The notes under the pieces: generated by a model
What the model was told of the DNA's origin: nothing
What the model saw: only the letters and a program-made list of their open reading frames with translations
Databases searched by the model: none
Part shown: one piece after another, positions 11,196 through 22,345 of the stretch
Numbering within the stretch: the stretch's first letter is position 1
Layout: each line of letters begins with the position of its first letter
From: Nemophila menziesii
Lineage: Eukaryota > Streptophyta > Magnoliopsida > Boraginales > Hydrophyllaceae
NCBI GenBank assembly: GCA_029959085.1
Contig: JARWIR010000008.1
Location: 15,610,001 to 15,674,000 of the forward strand
DNA length: 64,000 nt
Direction of reading: 5' to 3'
Translations under genes and position numbers: made by a program

Positions 11196-12215
11196 GTGGT
11201 GGTGCTAGGTTTGCCATGACTGGGAGAGAGAAAGATAAGCGTTGTGAAGGTCAGGTGCAATGTGAACTTGTCTGTAAAGCTGCATTATAACAGTGCCTTA
11301 GATAGATTGCAGTGGTATGTAAATTTTATATTATATTAAACTACATATATGTATATACACATTTTTTTAATAAGCTGCTAAAGTATTTATTTGGTGGTTG
11401 AAACAGTTTTCCTGATGGGAATGATGCTAAAAGATGCTGGCCATGGCATTTCAACAAGAGTGACTCCTCTGTAAGACTTTCCCTTTCTAGGAAGGACCAA
11501 GCTCCAAGGAAATCCCAAACACACCTTGGGATAAGCTCAATAGGGAGTAGATATTGAACTGTATATGATAATGTTACGACTGATATTTTCTTTTCTTTTT
11601 TTCTCGTGTAACTACATGTATTTATTTTCACTTGGTACAGATTATTGATTTGGTTTTATTATTTTTTAAATTCTATCTATTGATTCTCATAATATACATT
11701 AATTTCTTTTTATGAATGCTCAGTTTTCAAACATCAGCTTTTTTATTAAATGATTCGTTTTTTATTATATGATTCGTTAAAGATTGTGATTTAATAATAA
11801 AAAAAAACATGGTGATACTTTTAAAAGTTGTTAATGAATTAACTAGATGGGTCCATCAGTTATGATCTTACCAAGCTTAAAAGCTTAAATAGGGTAGTTA
11901 TTCATTTTGACACACAATTTTTGCATTTATGTGTTTCTTTTTTCCATACATGTTGGATCTCAATCATAATTTTTTTTTACTAAATCTCGGTTTTTTCGAA
12001 ACAATTTTAAAGATCCTTGTTCCGCGTAAGTACTATTCTTTTAGATATTTCTCTGTTTGGACTTTTTGAAAAGAATTTTAAGTGTTGTCCATCCAATCTT
12101 GTCCCTCATTAAGTGCTCCCCATAAGCTATATAGGAAGAATTTCATATTCCACTAGTTTTGTCTTTAACTTTAATCCTGCCTTGATTAGTTAATACACGC
12201 ATAAATTGGACTCTT

Positions 12216-12223
12216 TATAAATA
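12216..12223 (+). promoter_or_regulatory. Candidate TATA box in K block
   Basis: TATAAATA in CTCTTTATAAATACG, followed by a pyrimidine-rich stretch with CA dinucleotides, as in plant core promoters. It is conserved as TATAAATA in the other three K blocks (near 26942, 40840 and 54711). No intact gene follows on the plus strand; the first ATG gives a five-codon frame. It may be the promoter of a lost gene. Confidence 0.3.
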
Positions 12224-12732
12224 CGAGTTACCTTCTATTCTGTGTGTTTACATTGTCCTTCACTAACACCGCAATTCTCGTAAATCTGTCTTAATACTTA
12301 ACCTAAAGAAAATTCACTACTTTGTCATCCCGAGACTAAAATGAAGAGCATATAACTCAGACGTGACCACAGATTCCACCACAGACGACCTTGAAAATCC
12401 ACATAAAAACATTTCATCTATATTACAAAACAACCTCTATTGTTGGCTAAAATAGAGTTATGTCTATAACATTCATATAAATAAAGTTTAATCCTCGCAA
12501 CCAATTTTACCTATTTTACAAAGCAATTTTTTGCTGAAATTACCAATCTATGATCGATCTCTTTACCCCTACGCATAAGCATACATTTGTGGTAAATTAA
12601 TGTCTTGTCTGTTGTGATAGATTGATACATTCTCGAGACATCGTTTGATAGTGTTTTAGTTCTTAAATGCGAGATTTATCCTTTGTATTTGATATATTTT
12701 GATTTAGTGGTTTAATCTTGGATGATTAAAAA

Positions 12733-13227
12733 AAGTTGCTGGAATAGGAGGCCATTTCGAAATCATAAGGGCGATTAGTTGGGAGGCTTTGCGGGAGGTT
12801 GCGAAGCACAAACACCTTTCGAATCGGAGCTCTTAGCGCTAAGGTTTGGACTGAACATGGCAGTTAATCAGGGTTATTCGAACCTTATCATTGAGATGGA
12901 CTCGAGTGAGTTGCACGCGCTAGTGAAGGATGGTGCGAACTCAAGTTTCTCCTCAAATGATATAATTCAGACGTGTCGTATGATATTGGAGTCTAACAGA
13001 AACTTTAAACTGGTATGGAACTATCGCGAAACTAATAGCTGCGAATTGACTGGTAAAATTTGGATAATAGTACAACAAGGCCGACTTTCTACAGGGACCT
13101 GCTGAAAGGAATTTGGCGTTTTTTGGTCAAGGATCGGTGCGGCTGGGTCGTGCCTAGAGTTTGTATAATTAATAATATGTAGAAGGTTTCTTCTGGGCCT
13201 TTATGGGCTCATGTGTAACAAAAAAAA
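12733..13227 (+). pseudogene. LINE RNase H 3' fragment, unit 1
   Basis: Only the last 0.5 kb of the LINE found at 28440-30277 remains. The piece GGFAGGCEAQTPFESELLAL, FGLNMAVNQGYSNLIIEMDS and ELHALVKDGAN is the RNase H domain that ends plant L1 ORF2, keeping the second (E) and third (D) acidic residues. The first acidic residue lies in the deleted part. The element ends in an A-rich tail at 13220-13227. Its left junction (K-block GATGATTAAA joined to GTTGCTGG) is a deletion relative to unit 2, about 2.3 kb long there. Confidence 0.8.
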
Positions 13228-14730
13228 GATTAATGAAATATTGCAAATAACTCCTGACAATTAACAGGGTAAAGAAAGGAGCCGAAGTAGATGAAAAATA
13301 GACTACACTCGACATAATTTAGAAAAAAGGAAAAAATAAATTGCAATATTTCACATGGAGTTTATCAAAAAGAGCTATTGTTCTTGATGACAACTAACAT
13401 GGTAAGTAAAGGAAAAATATAGTTTGTCAAATGATGTAATAGTTATCGGAGCGCTTGAGCTAATGTACTTGATCCTTGCAAATGACATAAAAATAAAGCG
13501 TTGAAACAGTTTGAAAAACCATGTTCAGGTGTGATAGAAATAAAATAGATGTTGACATTAATTTCAAAGTACCTCTTCATCTCTGCGATTGAGCAGCTTC
13601 AATTTCTTGAAAATGTAACTGATAACTTTTGTATTTTTAGACCTCCTTTAAGCAGTAGTTACTGAAATGTAAACATCTTCTTTTATTACCAACCCAAATC
13701 GAGGCTCCAAGCTTATCTCAAAGAGGTGGCCCAATAAGCCCTTGTCTCCATTTCTGCCCAGTTATTCATCTTCTCCCGTTTAAATAAATCATAATCGCTT
13801 ACTCCTCTCTGTCGCATTTCTATGGTGCCGCACCATCTCTGCGAATTATACAATCCTTCATCAAAATATCCCATAATCCAACATCTATAATTAACGCCCC
13901 CAAGAGATTCGGCCCATATCCAATTCAAAACTTGTCGCCTCCATATCCTTCACCATTCGAACACTGCACCAGTCCCACACAAACCCTAGAGCTACCTTGG
14001 AAATAGATCACAACACGGCATCGGAATCAAAATCTTCAAATCCCCCCCTTAAATTGTCAGATCCAATTTCTTGAGGGTTTAGCGCTTTCATTTATTTAAC
14101 TAGAGCTCTTATGCATATAACCATTGGAAATACAACTTAGTAGATAAACTTGTGACTCAAAATGAAACCCAAAATATACTTATTAATCTTGCAATAGGAT
14201 TTCGTATAATTTTTAGATCTAGTTATGTAATTGTAGGTACTTTTGTACAGTTAATCATAGATTTAGATCCTATTCCCATATTGTGATAGATCTCCTATAT
14301 CCAACCCAAATTACTTACTCATATTATAAATGGGATCGGATGTTTAACAATTAGAACCTCACATCAATTTCAAACCCTGATTTTGTTACTATGAACTCTA
14401 ACTAATCGCGTTTAACCACCCTACGTACTATAGTTTATAGTCCCTGTTCCATACCATTATTCCTTCTATCATTTCCTATGTACAAGTTCCCAATCATAAC
14501 TAACAAGCAAAAAGTGCCTATGAAAATCCTAGGAATAGAGAGAACTGTAGGTCTCATTACATTAATGAGTTGTTTATTTTATTTACAGGAAAAATGATTG
14601 TTGGCCATGACATTTCAACAAAGTGTAACATTCTATGTAAGTCTTACTTACCCATTATAATATTGATATTAATTATAAAACATTCACATAAGTTGCTCTT
14701 GATGATCCTGACTTGATTGTCTTGTTTTAG
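13228..14730. repeat. M block left part, unit 1, with XH-tail relic
   Basis: Matches 30278-31545 and 57994-59472. At 13561-13690, minus strand, a decayed copy of the last XH exon is recognisable by comparison with H1 (shared AAGCAGTAGTTAC.GAAATGTAA and AATTTCAAAGTACCTC). The coiled coil and the start of the XH domain are missing. From 13690 on, sequence parallels the K block (CACCATCTCTGC, then TTGGAAATAGA, then AAAATCTTCAAAT), showing M and K descend from one ancestor. A plus-strand exon-like piece (MIVGHDISTK) lies at about 14588-14636. Confidence 0.6.
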
Positions 14731-15206
14731 GTGATATGTTGGTGTTCCTTTGGATGCACCGAATATGTTGCACCTTATTGGCGATTGCATGACCAATTTC
14801 TCCAACACATACATGTAACGAAACCAGAGATATCAGACATCAACAAGCCTCAGTTGATTGGATTGTAGAGACTGTGGAAAATTGTCTAATTGATAATCCA
14901 AATTACTCACCGTCTCCGAAAGATATTGTCGAATATATTCACGACAAGCATATAGAGCAAAGGAGAAAATCGTAACTTCTCTCTGTGGTTCATTTGAAGA
15001 GGACTGCCGTCTTTTAAGACAATACTGTGACCAAATTAACCTAACAAATCCTGGAAGTATAGCGTCTGTGTTTGTTCATCCCGAGGATAATTCCTTCAAT
15101 AGGTTGTTTGTTTCGTTTCATGCATCGATTTATGGTTTCGTTTCACGGATTATAACAGTGCCTGAGATGCATCTTGATGTTAAGGATATTGAGATGGATT
15201 GCAGTG
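14731..15206 (+). pseudogene. MULE transposase exon fragment, unit 1
   Basis: Begins after an AG acceptor. In broken frames it reads CWCSFGCTEYVAPYWRLHD, then RQAYRAKEKI, then GSFEEDCRLLRQYCDQINL, TNPGSIASVFVHPEDNSF and NRLFVSFHASIYGF. The order QA.RAKE, NPGS, F.RLF..FHASI.GF is the region just before the catalytic core of Mutator-like transposases. The D-D-E core is absent; after SIYGF the sequence turns unrelated and ends at a GT donor at 15207. The same exon at 59473-60819 is split by a hAT element. Confidence 0.75.
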
Positions 15207-15845
15207 GTATGCAAATTTTATATTATATTATATATATGTATGTATATACACATTTTTTAAGTTGCTAAAATATTTATTTGGTGGTTGAAACAGATTTCCT
15301 GATGGAGGGAAACTGCTAAGGGATGTTGGCCATGGCATTTCAACAAAGGAGAGACTCCTCTGTAAGACTTGCCCAAACACACCTTTAGAAATAAAATTAT
15401 GACTCAATCTCTTTTTCTTCTTCTTTCATGTACATATGATTGTTGGTACAGATTATTGATTTGGTTTTTTGTTTTTTTAATTTCATCTATCGTTTCTCAT
15501 TATATTCATTAATTTCTTTTTATGATTGCTCAGTTTTCAAACATAAACTTTTTTTATTAGATGAATTGATAAAGACTGATTTAATAAAACAAAACATGGT
15601 GATGCTTTCAATTTAATTGCTAAAGAATTAACTACGTGGGTCTATCATTTATGATCTTACCAAGCTTAAAAGCCTAAATAGGGTAGTTATTCATTTTGAG
15701 ATACAATCTTTGTATTTATCTATTTCTTTTTTGTTTTATTTTCTCATATCTCTTAAAGTCGGCCCGAGCAGCTTGGGTATCTAAAGCGAAAACAAAAAAT
15801 AGGGATTTTTCTAATATAATAAAAAAATTATTCAACTATTTTATT
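15207..15845. repeat. M block right part and hAT-end remnant, unit 1
   Basis: An exon-like piece at about 15294-15360 carries GTTGGCCATGGCATTTCAAC, a duplicate of the piece near 14598. Next comes AT-rich DNA. At 15759-15845 lies TCGGCCCGAGCAGCTTGGGT and flanking sequence, resembling the right terminus of the hAT element at 59558-60420. It abuts the broken end of X1. This unit has the empty target of the Stowaway element found in unit 4 (ATTTATGATCTTACC near 15651). Confidence 0.55.
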
Positions 15846-16594
15846 TTGCTCTGCACAGCAACATCAATTAAACCTATATGTTTGATAACCTCTAATTTCC
15901 CTTTTAACTCTGCATTTTCCATCTCTAATTTCTGTTTAGCATCCAAATCTCTTTCCAACTCAAGTATCTTCTTCAAAGCTTCCTCCTTCTTCCTCTGAAC
16001 ATTTTGTTCCCCAAAAACAAACAAGAAATGATTATTATATCAGTCAGAGTAGAAGAATGCATGATCACATCAAAGGAAAACACACAAACACACCTTCTGT
16101 TCCTCAACAAGCTTAACACATCCTCGTCAGCTTTCCTATGCTCCTCAGAGGAGGCCATCTGAAGTGAATTGATCCGAGCATAACTCTGGAATTAAATACA
16201 ACCAAAAAAACCTCAATATTGGACAAAGAATTAATACAACATATTATCAAAGACACAAAAAGGTTAGTTAAGAATCTTACCTTTTTCTTATCTTCTTCAA
16301 GCTTTTGTCTTTCACGTTCAATTAAGTCTTCACATTTATTGAGGTCTGCTCCAAGAATTATGCTATTGCTTTTTGTTCTCCAATTCATTTTTTAACTTAT
16401 CCTGTTCATAAAGAACTCTCTTCACATGTTCTCCAGCAATTCTTTGCATTCATCTTGTTTCTGCAATCATAAGAAATAACAAACATAAAATTTATAATCA
16501 TAACTTCCCAAGAAGATAAGTTAAAAGGATTACCTCCAAAAAATGATTGATGCAGTATTTCTTTCTCCTCAAGCATCCTACTCAAATTCATCGT
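15846..16594 (-). pseudogene. X1: IDN2/FDM-like coiled-coil exons
   Basis: Leftward exons of the long coiled coil between the XS and XH domains: NLSRMLEEKEILHQSFF; ERERQKLEEDKKK at about 16290; MASSEEHRKADEDVLSLL at about 16158; and EEALKKILELERDLDAKQKL with MENAELKGKLEVIKHI to 15850. The upstream XS domain is gone: at 16594 the sequence jumps into flank DNA of the next unit. A one-base loss after DEDVL throws the exon out of frame, as in every copy. The left end runs into the hAT-end remnant. Confidence 0.8.
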
Positions 16595-17513
16595 CATCAA
16601 GAATTAGACTTTATAAGATTGGATCTAATTAAAATCATCTAGAAATTATGCTTTCATTAGGAGAATCATGTTGACTCCAACAAAGTTATATCCACTGAAA
16701 ACTGCTCTCAACCCCTTATAACAACAATATTTATAACTATAAAATAATAGGATTGAAGATTTTACAAGTAAGAGTCACAATTAATCTTATGCCTGAATTC
16801 GATGAAATTTTTATCTTCCACTCACAATCGATTTACAGGCATTTTGAAAAAAGTAAGTATTTACAAGCACAAAACTGTCATCTACCTATCCTAATCTTAT
16901 TATATTAATGTGACTCCTTTGATGCTAAAAGCTTGAGTCCTAAGACCTTTTGACTATACTTATCATCCCGTGAGGACTTCTCAAATGTACTAAATCCTAA
17001 CCTGAGTCGAATTTTTTTTTGGGGGGTGGGGGGGGGGGGGGGGGGGTTGGGTTGGGTTGTACCAGTATAACTAAGGAATTTCTTATGATATGTGATCTTC
17101 CTGAAATAATTAATTTCTTAATCAAGAAGAAATTCACAAACCAAACTTATGAATTTAATGAATTAATACTAACTTCACGCACTTAACAAAAATAGGAGCC
17201 GAGGTACATAAAATAAAGCCTCCATGGGACAAAATTTGGCAAACAGGGAAAAATACAAATTGCAATATTTGGCTTTATAATAGAAAACGAGTAAATTTAG
17301 TTGCACTAGTTTACCAAAAAGAACTAGCTATTAATTTCTTGACGATAACATAAGATGGAGAGTGAGTGTAAAATATGGTTTGTCAGATAATGCAAAGGCG
17401 CTTGAGCTGATGTAGTTGATTGATTAAGACAAAAAACGTGAAGTAACGCTTTTGAACGAGTAAAGATTCATATCTCAAGAAATAAAATAGATATGACATT
17501 AATTTCAAAGTAC
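16595..17513. repeat. Shortened flank, unit 2
   Basis: Corresponds to 7605-8523 of unit 1. The 3.1 kb to its left in other units is missing, giving a deletion or recombination junction at 16594. A G-rich tract, interrupted by single T, lies at 17021-17046. No coding signal was seen. Confidence 0.6.
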
Positions 17514-18340
17514 CTCACTATCTCTTGCACTTAAGCAATTTCAATTGCTTGAAAATGTAACTGATTTAATTCTTCGAAGTGGCTTTTCTATTTTCTTTAA
17601 AGTTCCAAACCTCTGAAATTACGTATGTGCTACAAGAATTGTATTATTTAATCTCACTTAAAGCAGTAGTTACCGAAATGTAAGCATCCTCACCTACTTC
17701 TCTTTAAGCTTTCGTAAGGACTTATCGCCATCATTCAACAATTTCTGCAATTAATATTCAACCTAATTATTATAAGCATTGCAAGCCAAAAGAGAATTAA
17801 TTACTAATCACCTCAAATTTTCTCTTATAGATATGGATGGTCTTAAAAGGATGCCATTCATTGTCCTTAATCTTCTCCAGCCACAAAGAACACAATTCCA
17901 AAGCCTTCACTTCGGCTTCTTTAAGGAAAACCTCTATTTACATCCTTTTTCAAAGGTCTGAATCTCAATTTCTCCTATTTTTTATCCCAATATGACTCTG
18001 TTACTAGTCATCATTCCATGCAAGCCCGACAAATCACAAACTCACATTTTTTAGAAAAACTATTTACAAGGAAAATTTAAATGACAAAAGTATGATTCAA
18101 ACCTCACGCTCTTTTGCAACAAGTGTATAGTTCAAGTCTTGAACATTTCCCATCTCCTCCACTTTCTCTTCCATTTCAGAATTCAACTCTTCTTTTTATT
18201 TTGAACGGCAGTATCATTTCTCATATGTTTCATTACCTCTAATTTACCTTTGAACTCTGCAATTTCCATCTCCAGTTTCTGTTTAGTATCCAAAACTCTT
18301 TTCAACTCAAGTATCTTCTTGAAAGCTTCCTTCTTCTCCT
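17514..18340 (-). pseudogene. H2: IDN2/FDM-like coiled coil and XH domain
   Basis: Same structure as H1. Coiled-coil exon with LEMEIAEFKGKLEVMKHM, stops, then XH pieces EAEVKALELCSLWLEKIKD and NEWHPFKTIHI, and the last exon with the shared one-base loss before GEDAYIS. A small deletion near 18105 removes part of the linker between the coiled coil and the XH domain relative to H1. The CACTA element begins 380 bases to its right. Confidence 0.8.
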
Positions 18341-18719
18341 ACCGCAATGAAACTAAATAAAGATTTAGACGGACCATATAATTAAGTTAAAAAAATTAGA
18401 TCAAAGTATTAAAAAATAAAATTAGTACTCGACCAACAAAAGACTCTATCTCGGACACCCATGATTTATAAAAAAAAAAGAGATCCACATATTGTACATC
18501 AAAGGCCATAACAATAGGTTAACATACCTCCTTCATTCCAGAGACATCTTGTTCTTGTATTTTCATACCCAAATCAAAAGATCCAAGCGGCTTTATTAGG
18601 TGGCCTAATAAGCCCTTATCTCCCTATCATAACTATTTTTTGCCCAATTATTTTTCATCTTCTCCCTTTAATACCACCATAACCGCTTACGGCTTCCTGT
18701 AGCAATTCTCTGTTGCGCA
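18341..18719. repeat. K block left part, unit 2, up to the CACTA insertion
   Basis: Matches 9377-9768 of unit 1. Its last three bases, GCA at 18717-18719, are the target-site duplication of the CACTA element and recur at 24313-24315. Confidence 0.75.
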
Positions 18720-18870
18720 CACAACAAGAAAATCAGGTTTTGCCGACTTCGTTTTGACCATTTAACGACTCTTTTAAAGCGTTGTCTTATCTTTGCCTGC
18801 ACTTTATCCTATAGTGGCTTATACTCGTGTTGCCAATGTTATGACTACACTGTGATAAGATAGTCGGCTA

Positions 18871-19130
18871 TTGAGACCCCATTTCCCAGCTCCCCTTCAG
18901 AAACAGTCGGCTATTGAGACCCCCTTTCCCAGCTCCCTTCCCAAACAGTCGTCTATTGAGACACCCTTTCCAGACTTCCTTCCCAAAACAGTCGGCTATT
19001 GAGACACCTTTTCCCGGCTCCCTTCCAAACAGTTGGCTATGAAGACCCCCTTTCCCAACTCATTTCTAGAATATAGTCGGCTATAACACTTTTATTACCA
19101 GCTCCATTGTAAAAGGAGTCGTCTATTGAT
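18871..19130 (+). repeat. CACTA subterminal repeat array
   Basis: Seven copies of a motif close to GTCGGCTATTGAGACC, about 35-45 bases apart, each usually followed by a pyrimidine-rich CTTTCCCAGCTCC. The core GTCGTCTATT also appears in inverse orientation near the right end (about 24202) and in the relic at 35245. Arrays like this bind the TNPA-type protein in En/Spm elements. Binding here is inference. Confidence 0.75.
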
Positions 19131-19449
19131 ACTTACAATTGGTTTACTTGCACCAGGTAGTATCAAATCAGGCCTACAAAAGAATAAATTAACGAATAAA
19201 TACCCAAATAATTTACACTTTAGGTCCTAGTGGGGGGCATAATGCAATAATATAAATTTTTCTATAGGATCAAAAAATTTATTTTTCAAATTCAGGGGCT
19301 AATGAAATAGAATGTTTTTTAACAGGTAACAGCCTTTAAGCTTCATCATACATTAATCTGAAAAAAAATTACTATTTAATAAAAAACAAAAAAATACTGT
19401 TTTTCAAAATATTAAGAAAATAAATTTCGACACTTACTAATGCGATTTT

Positions 19450-19603
19450 CCATGGTGCGTCTTTTAGTCCTCTCATTTTGTGCTATTTTCACAATCTCTT
19501 CCTATATTTAACCAAGAAAACATTACACACATACACACACAAAAAGACACATATATTCAAACACACATATATATACTTACACACACAAAACACAGACATA
19601 CTT

Positions 19604-19639
<36 letters not shown>

Positions 19640-20700
19640 TTACACGTTCTTTATGAATATTAGCTGCTTCATCTTCAACAGAAGCTAACACGTGTCCACC
19701 ATATCGTGAAGTACTCCACCTGTAATAATTTTTCGGGGTCCAAAAATCCATTATTCTTGCTCTTTGTACTTCATTTGTTTTTTGATCCAATATACTAAAA
19801 AATTTGAAAATTAGTAAATCTGAAAATTACCGATTAGAATGTTAATTTTTCTTAAATTTACCGAGATGAAATTGACCGAATGAAACTTCTTTAACAGCAC
19901 TTGGAGCTTCGAATACTAAGTTGAGACGTGAATTTATTCCAAGCTTTTTCATCTGGAAGAAAATTTACTACTCAGTGAAAAAAACGTTATATTGTGGTAA
20001 ATAGTAAATACCTACAAAAAAATGATTCATTGGTGGTGGTGGTGGAGGAGCTGAAGATTCCGGTGGTGGAGCAAGTTCATATTCATGTGATGAATCATTA
20101 TTCAAGTTAATTACAACATAGGTCCCTGTATTAAGCAAAAATTGTACTACAGGTCCCCATCATTATGCAAACAGTGTACTATATGTCCTTAAAGCATGCA
20201 AAAATTGTCTACAAGTCCCTAATCAAGCAAAACAATGCATTATAGGTCCCTATATTAATGCAAGAATTGCACTATAGATACCTAATTATGCAAAAGTTGT
20301 AGTATATGTCCCTATTCTCTCAGCTTCTGTAACCATCTTTTAAATTTAGCTTTTGTTCCAACTGCATTAATAGCAAATCATCATTATTAATAACATTATA
20401 ACTACCTATATTATGTAAAAATTGCACTATAGATCCTATTTAGCAACTCACCTGAGCATATTTATATTTTTCATTATTTAATTCTTCTTTCATAATGAGC
20501 ATCCCAGCTTGAAGCTCATAAATCTTCCCAAGTAGTAAACTTTCCCTCTCAGTAACTGCTAAATCAACCTACAAAACGAAATAAAATAAAATAAAATAAA
20601 ATAAAAACTTTCATTTTTTTGATTTTATACCTAAAATCGAAGCAAACTACTTACCGTTTCATTAAGTCTCTGAGTTACAAGGTAAAGGAGGTAACTTTCC
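19450..20700 (-). pseudogene. Unidentified exons in CACTA interior
   Basis: Leftward exon-like pieces with AG/GT borders: ESYLLYLVTQRLNET at about 20695; LAVTERESLLLGKIYELQ with coiled-coil character at about 20570-20450; a Pro-rich tail SSAPPPPPPMNHFF at about 20100-20020; KKLGINSRLNLVFEAPSAV at about 19950; NEVQRARIMDFWTPKNYYR and SRYGGHVLASVEDEAANIH at about 19770-19650; and EEIVKIAQNERTKRRTMEN near 19510. Coiled coil plus a Pro-rich tail would fit an En/Spm ORF1-type protein, but no domain was recognised with confidence. These pieces could instead be a further captured gene. Confidence 0.35.
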
Positions 20701-20839
20701 ATTATGCGAAGCTGGTTTAAAAAAAAAGAATAAATTAAATATGGAAAAACAAAAGTCCCACAGCTTAATTAACTTCCAGGTTAAGTTTCAATCACCTTAC
20801 TTGACTTGAATTATTAATTGCTAATTTTCCTGCAAAGAT

Positions 20840-21870
20840 AAGAAACTATGCTAATTTTAAAGTACCCATTCATTGCTCTAACGTAGCCTTTCAAAGCTGG
20901 CCTACTTGTAAAATATCCAGTCCAATAAGCATTTTCACGGTCAGCATACATGATATAACTCATAAATTAATACGTGTAATTTTGTTCAGTGGAGAAATTT
21001 TGAAATCTCATTTCATGCATGTTTTGCGTCTATATAGATTTATGGAGTGGAATATAAAGCATTGACACGTCTATCCTATGAATAAATGTGTGTTTTGGGT
21101 CTAGTAAGAAAAGAAAAAACATTTGTAAAATAAGTTTTGGGTCCATATTATATGATTTGTGCGAGTAATGTTCACCTGTGTAACAGAGTTTAAATGTAAA
21201 AAGTAAGTAATAAAACTTTAAATTTAAATTTGAGGTTACAACTTTCTAACTTATCTGTTTTAAAGCAGCTGCTACGAAATCATTAACACGCTTTTGAACA
21301 TTATAATCAAAAAGATTCATATCATCCTTCAGTTCATAAACAAGACATGATTATATTAACGTTCAAAAAGATTTTCAAGAATCAATTCTATTGTTATTTT
21401 AGAAATTCACCTGGACTATGGGAGAATCACCGTTTACTTCAAGTAAAAGCCCTTTGGAGGTTCATAATTCTCAGGATACGCAGCAGCAAATATTTGACAT
21501 GAATTAGACAAGTTAAGAAAAATGCTGATTTAGAAATTGTCTAATTTTGACCATAGAATTAGATACTAACCAGTGAAGATGAACGGAGACTTTTAGAGCC
21601 TCTTCAAACAACCTCAAGACTCTTCTCTTTTTTCCTTTTTTCTCTGTCTTGATAGTCAATACGTCCAAAGAAAAAAGAGTCAAATCGATTATAAACTCGA
21701 TAAAATGACATTTTATTTATCCATTTACATAGTAGAGAATGTACCTCTGCCCCCAAAAGGTACACTTGAACATCAGAATGTCCAAATTAAATTCATCCTT
21801 AATAAATCGATGCCAAGACGCCTCATCATGCATGCACATACCAATTTCTGAATATAAGTCCAATTTAGAA
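20840..21870 (-). pseudogene. Captured GH38 alpha-mannosidase exons
   Basis: Leftward, in order: GMCMHDEASWHRFIKDEFN (about 21845-21790); FDSFFFGRIDYQDREKRKK and EKSLEVV, a stop, RGSKSLRSSS (about 21690-21570); FAAAYPENYEPPKGFY then, after a one-base loss, EVNGDSPIVQ (about 21490-21411); DDMNLFDYNVQKRVNDFVAA (21256-21330); and NAYWTGYFTSRPALKGYVRA (about 20940-20860). These follow the order of the plant vacuolar/lysosomal alpha-mannosidase (glycoside hydrolase 38), which trims mannose from N-glycans. Introns are kept, so DNA was captured. Internal deletions, a stop and frameshifts exclude activity. Confidence 0.8.
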
Positions 21871-22127
21871 AACAATTATTAGTTATACAATATCGTATTG
21901 AATCACACAGGGACCTGAGGTGGAAATTTTGTAGCTGCAGATGGGCCTCTAAATGAGCTTGTTCAGAATTCAGATACTCAACTAATTCTTTCAATACGAA
22001 AGCTCAAAAATTGAACTTTATATTTTAAGCGTATCACACAAAGCTGAGAGCAACTAAGATGTGTTGGATTGGACTGAACTGAAAAGTTCACTTAATATAC
22101 AGCTTGAACCTATACACAACAGTGATG

Positions 22128-22345
22128 TACACAGTCTCACTGCCCCTTCCTATGATGCTTCCAATTTTCTTTCCGGGGCATAAGTAGCAATATACAGTAT
22201 CTTCAGGGCCTATTGTGAAAGGATCTTTATTATTTTTGGAATGTTTTCTTTTGTTTGTTCCATTTTCGGGATAATTGGATTGAGATCTTGAGCGTTTTCC
22301 ATATTTGTTCCTTTGACCATCCATATAGACACAATCACCTATCAT
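22128..22345 (-). pseudogene. Captured first coding exon of a KH-domain gene
   Basis: Leftward from a probable Met at 22324: MDGQRNKYGKRSRSQSNY, a basic Ser-rich leader, then DPFTIGPEDTVYCYLCPG and KKIGSIIGRGSE. The last part is the first half of a KH RNA-binding domain with its I-I-G-x-G-x-x loop, as in HEN4/PEPPER-like plant proteins. Similarity stops right after the loop, at about 22130, where unrelated sequence begins. An AG acceptor just before the exon suggests a captured 5' UTR intron. It lies upstream of the mannosidase exons on the same strand, so a chimeric transcript is possible. Confidence 0.75.

Larger units (their letters stand above)
9377..12732. repeat. K block, unit 1
   Basis: Conserved block found again at 18341-18719 plus 24313-27452, at 38341-41356 and at 52142-55225. 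It starts in the intron upstream of H, holds the AT-hook and kinase pieces described separately, and ends in about 1 kb of AT-rich DNA. Short exon-like pieces with AG/GT borders occur on the plus strand at about 10450-10499 (MIVDHVISTKYTPFY) and at about 11407-11470. The last third reads like an upstream region (see 12216). Its termini resemble the M block, so K and M are probably old paralogues. Confidence 0.65.

Noticed and set aside
13713..13928. Conserved 69-71 codon leftward frame in the M block
   Set aside because: It is kept in two units only because the units are nearly identical; no domain, and the matching K-block sequence has no such frame.
19609..19637. (TA)n run as a possible matrix-attachment or promoter element
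   Set aside because: Simple repeat of a kind common in plant DNA; no supporting motif nearby.
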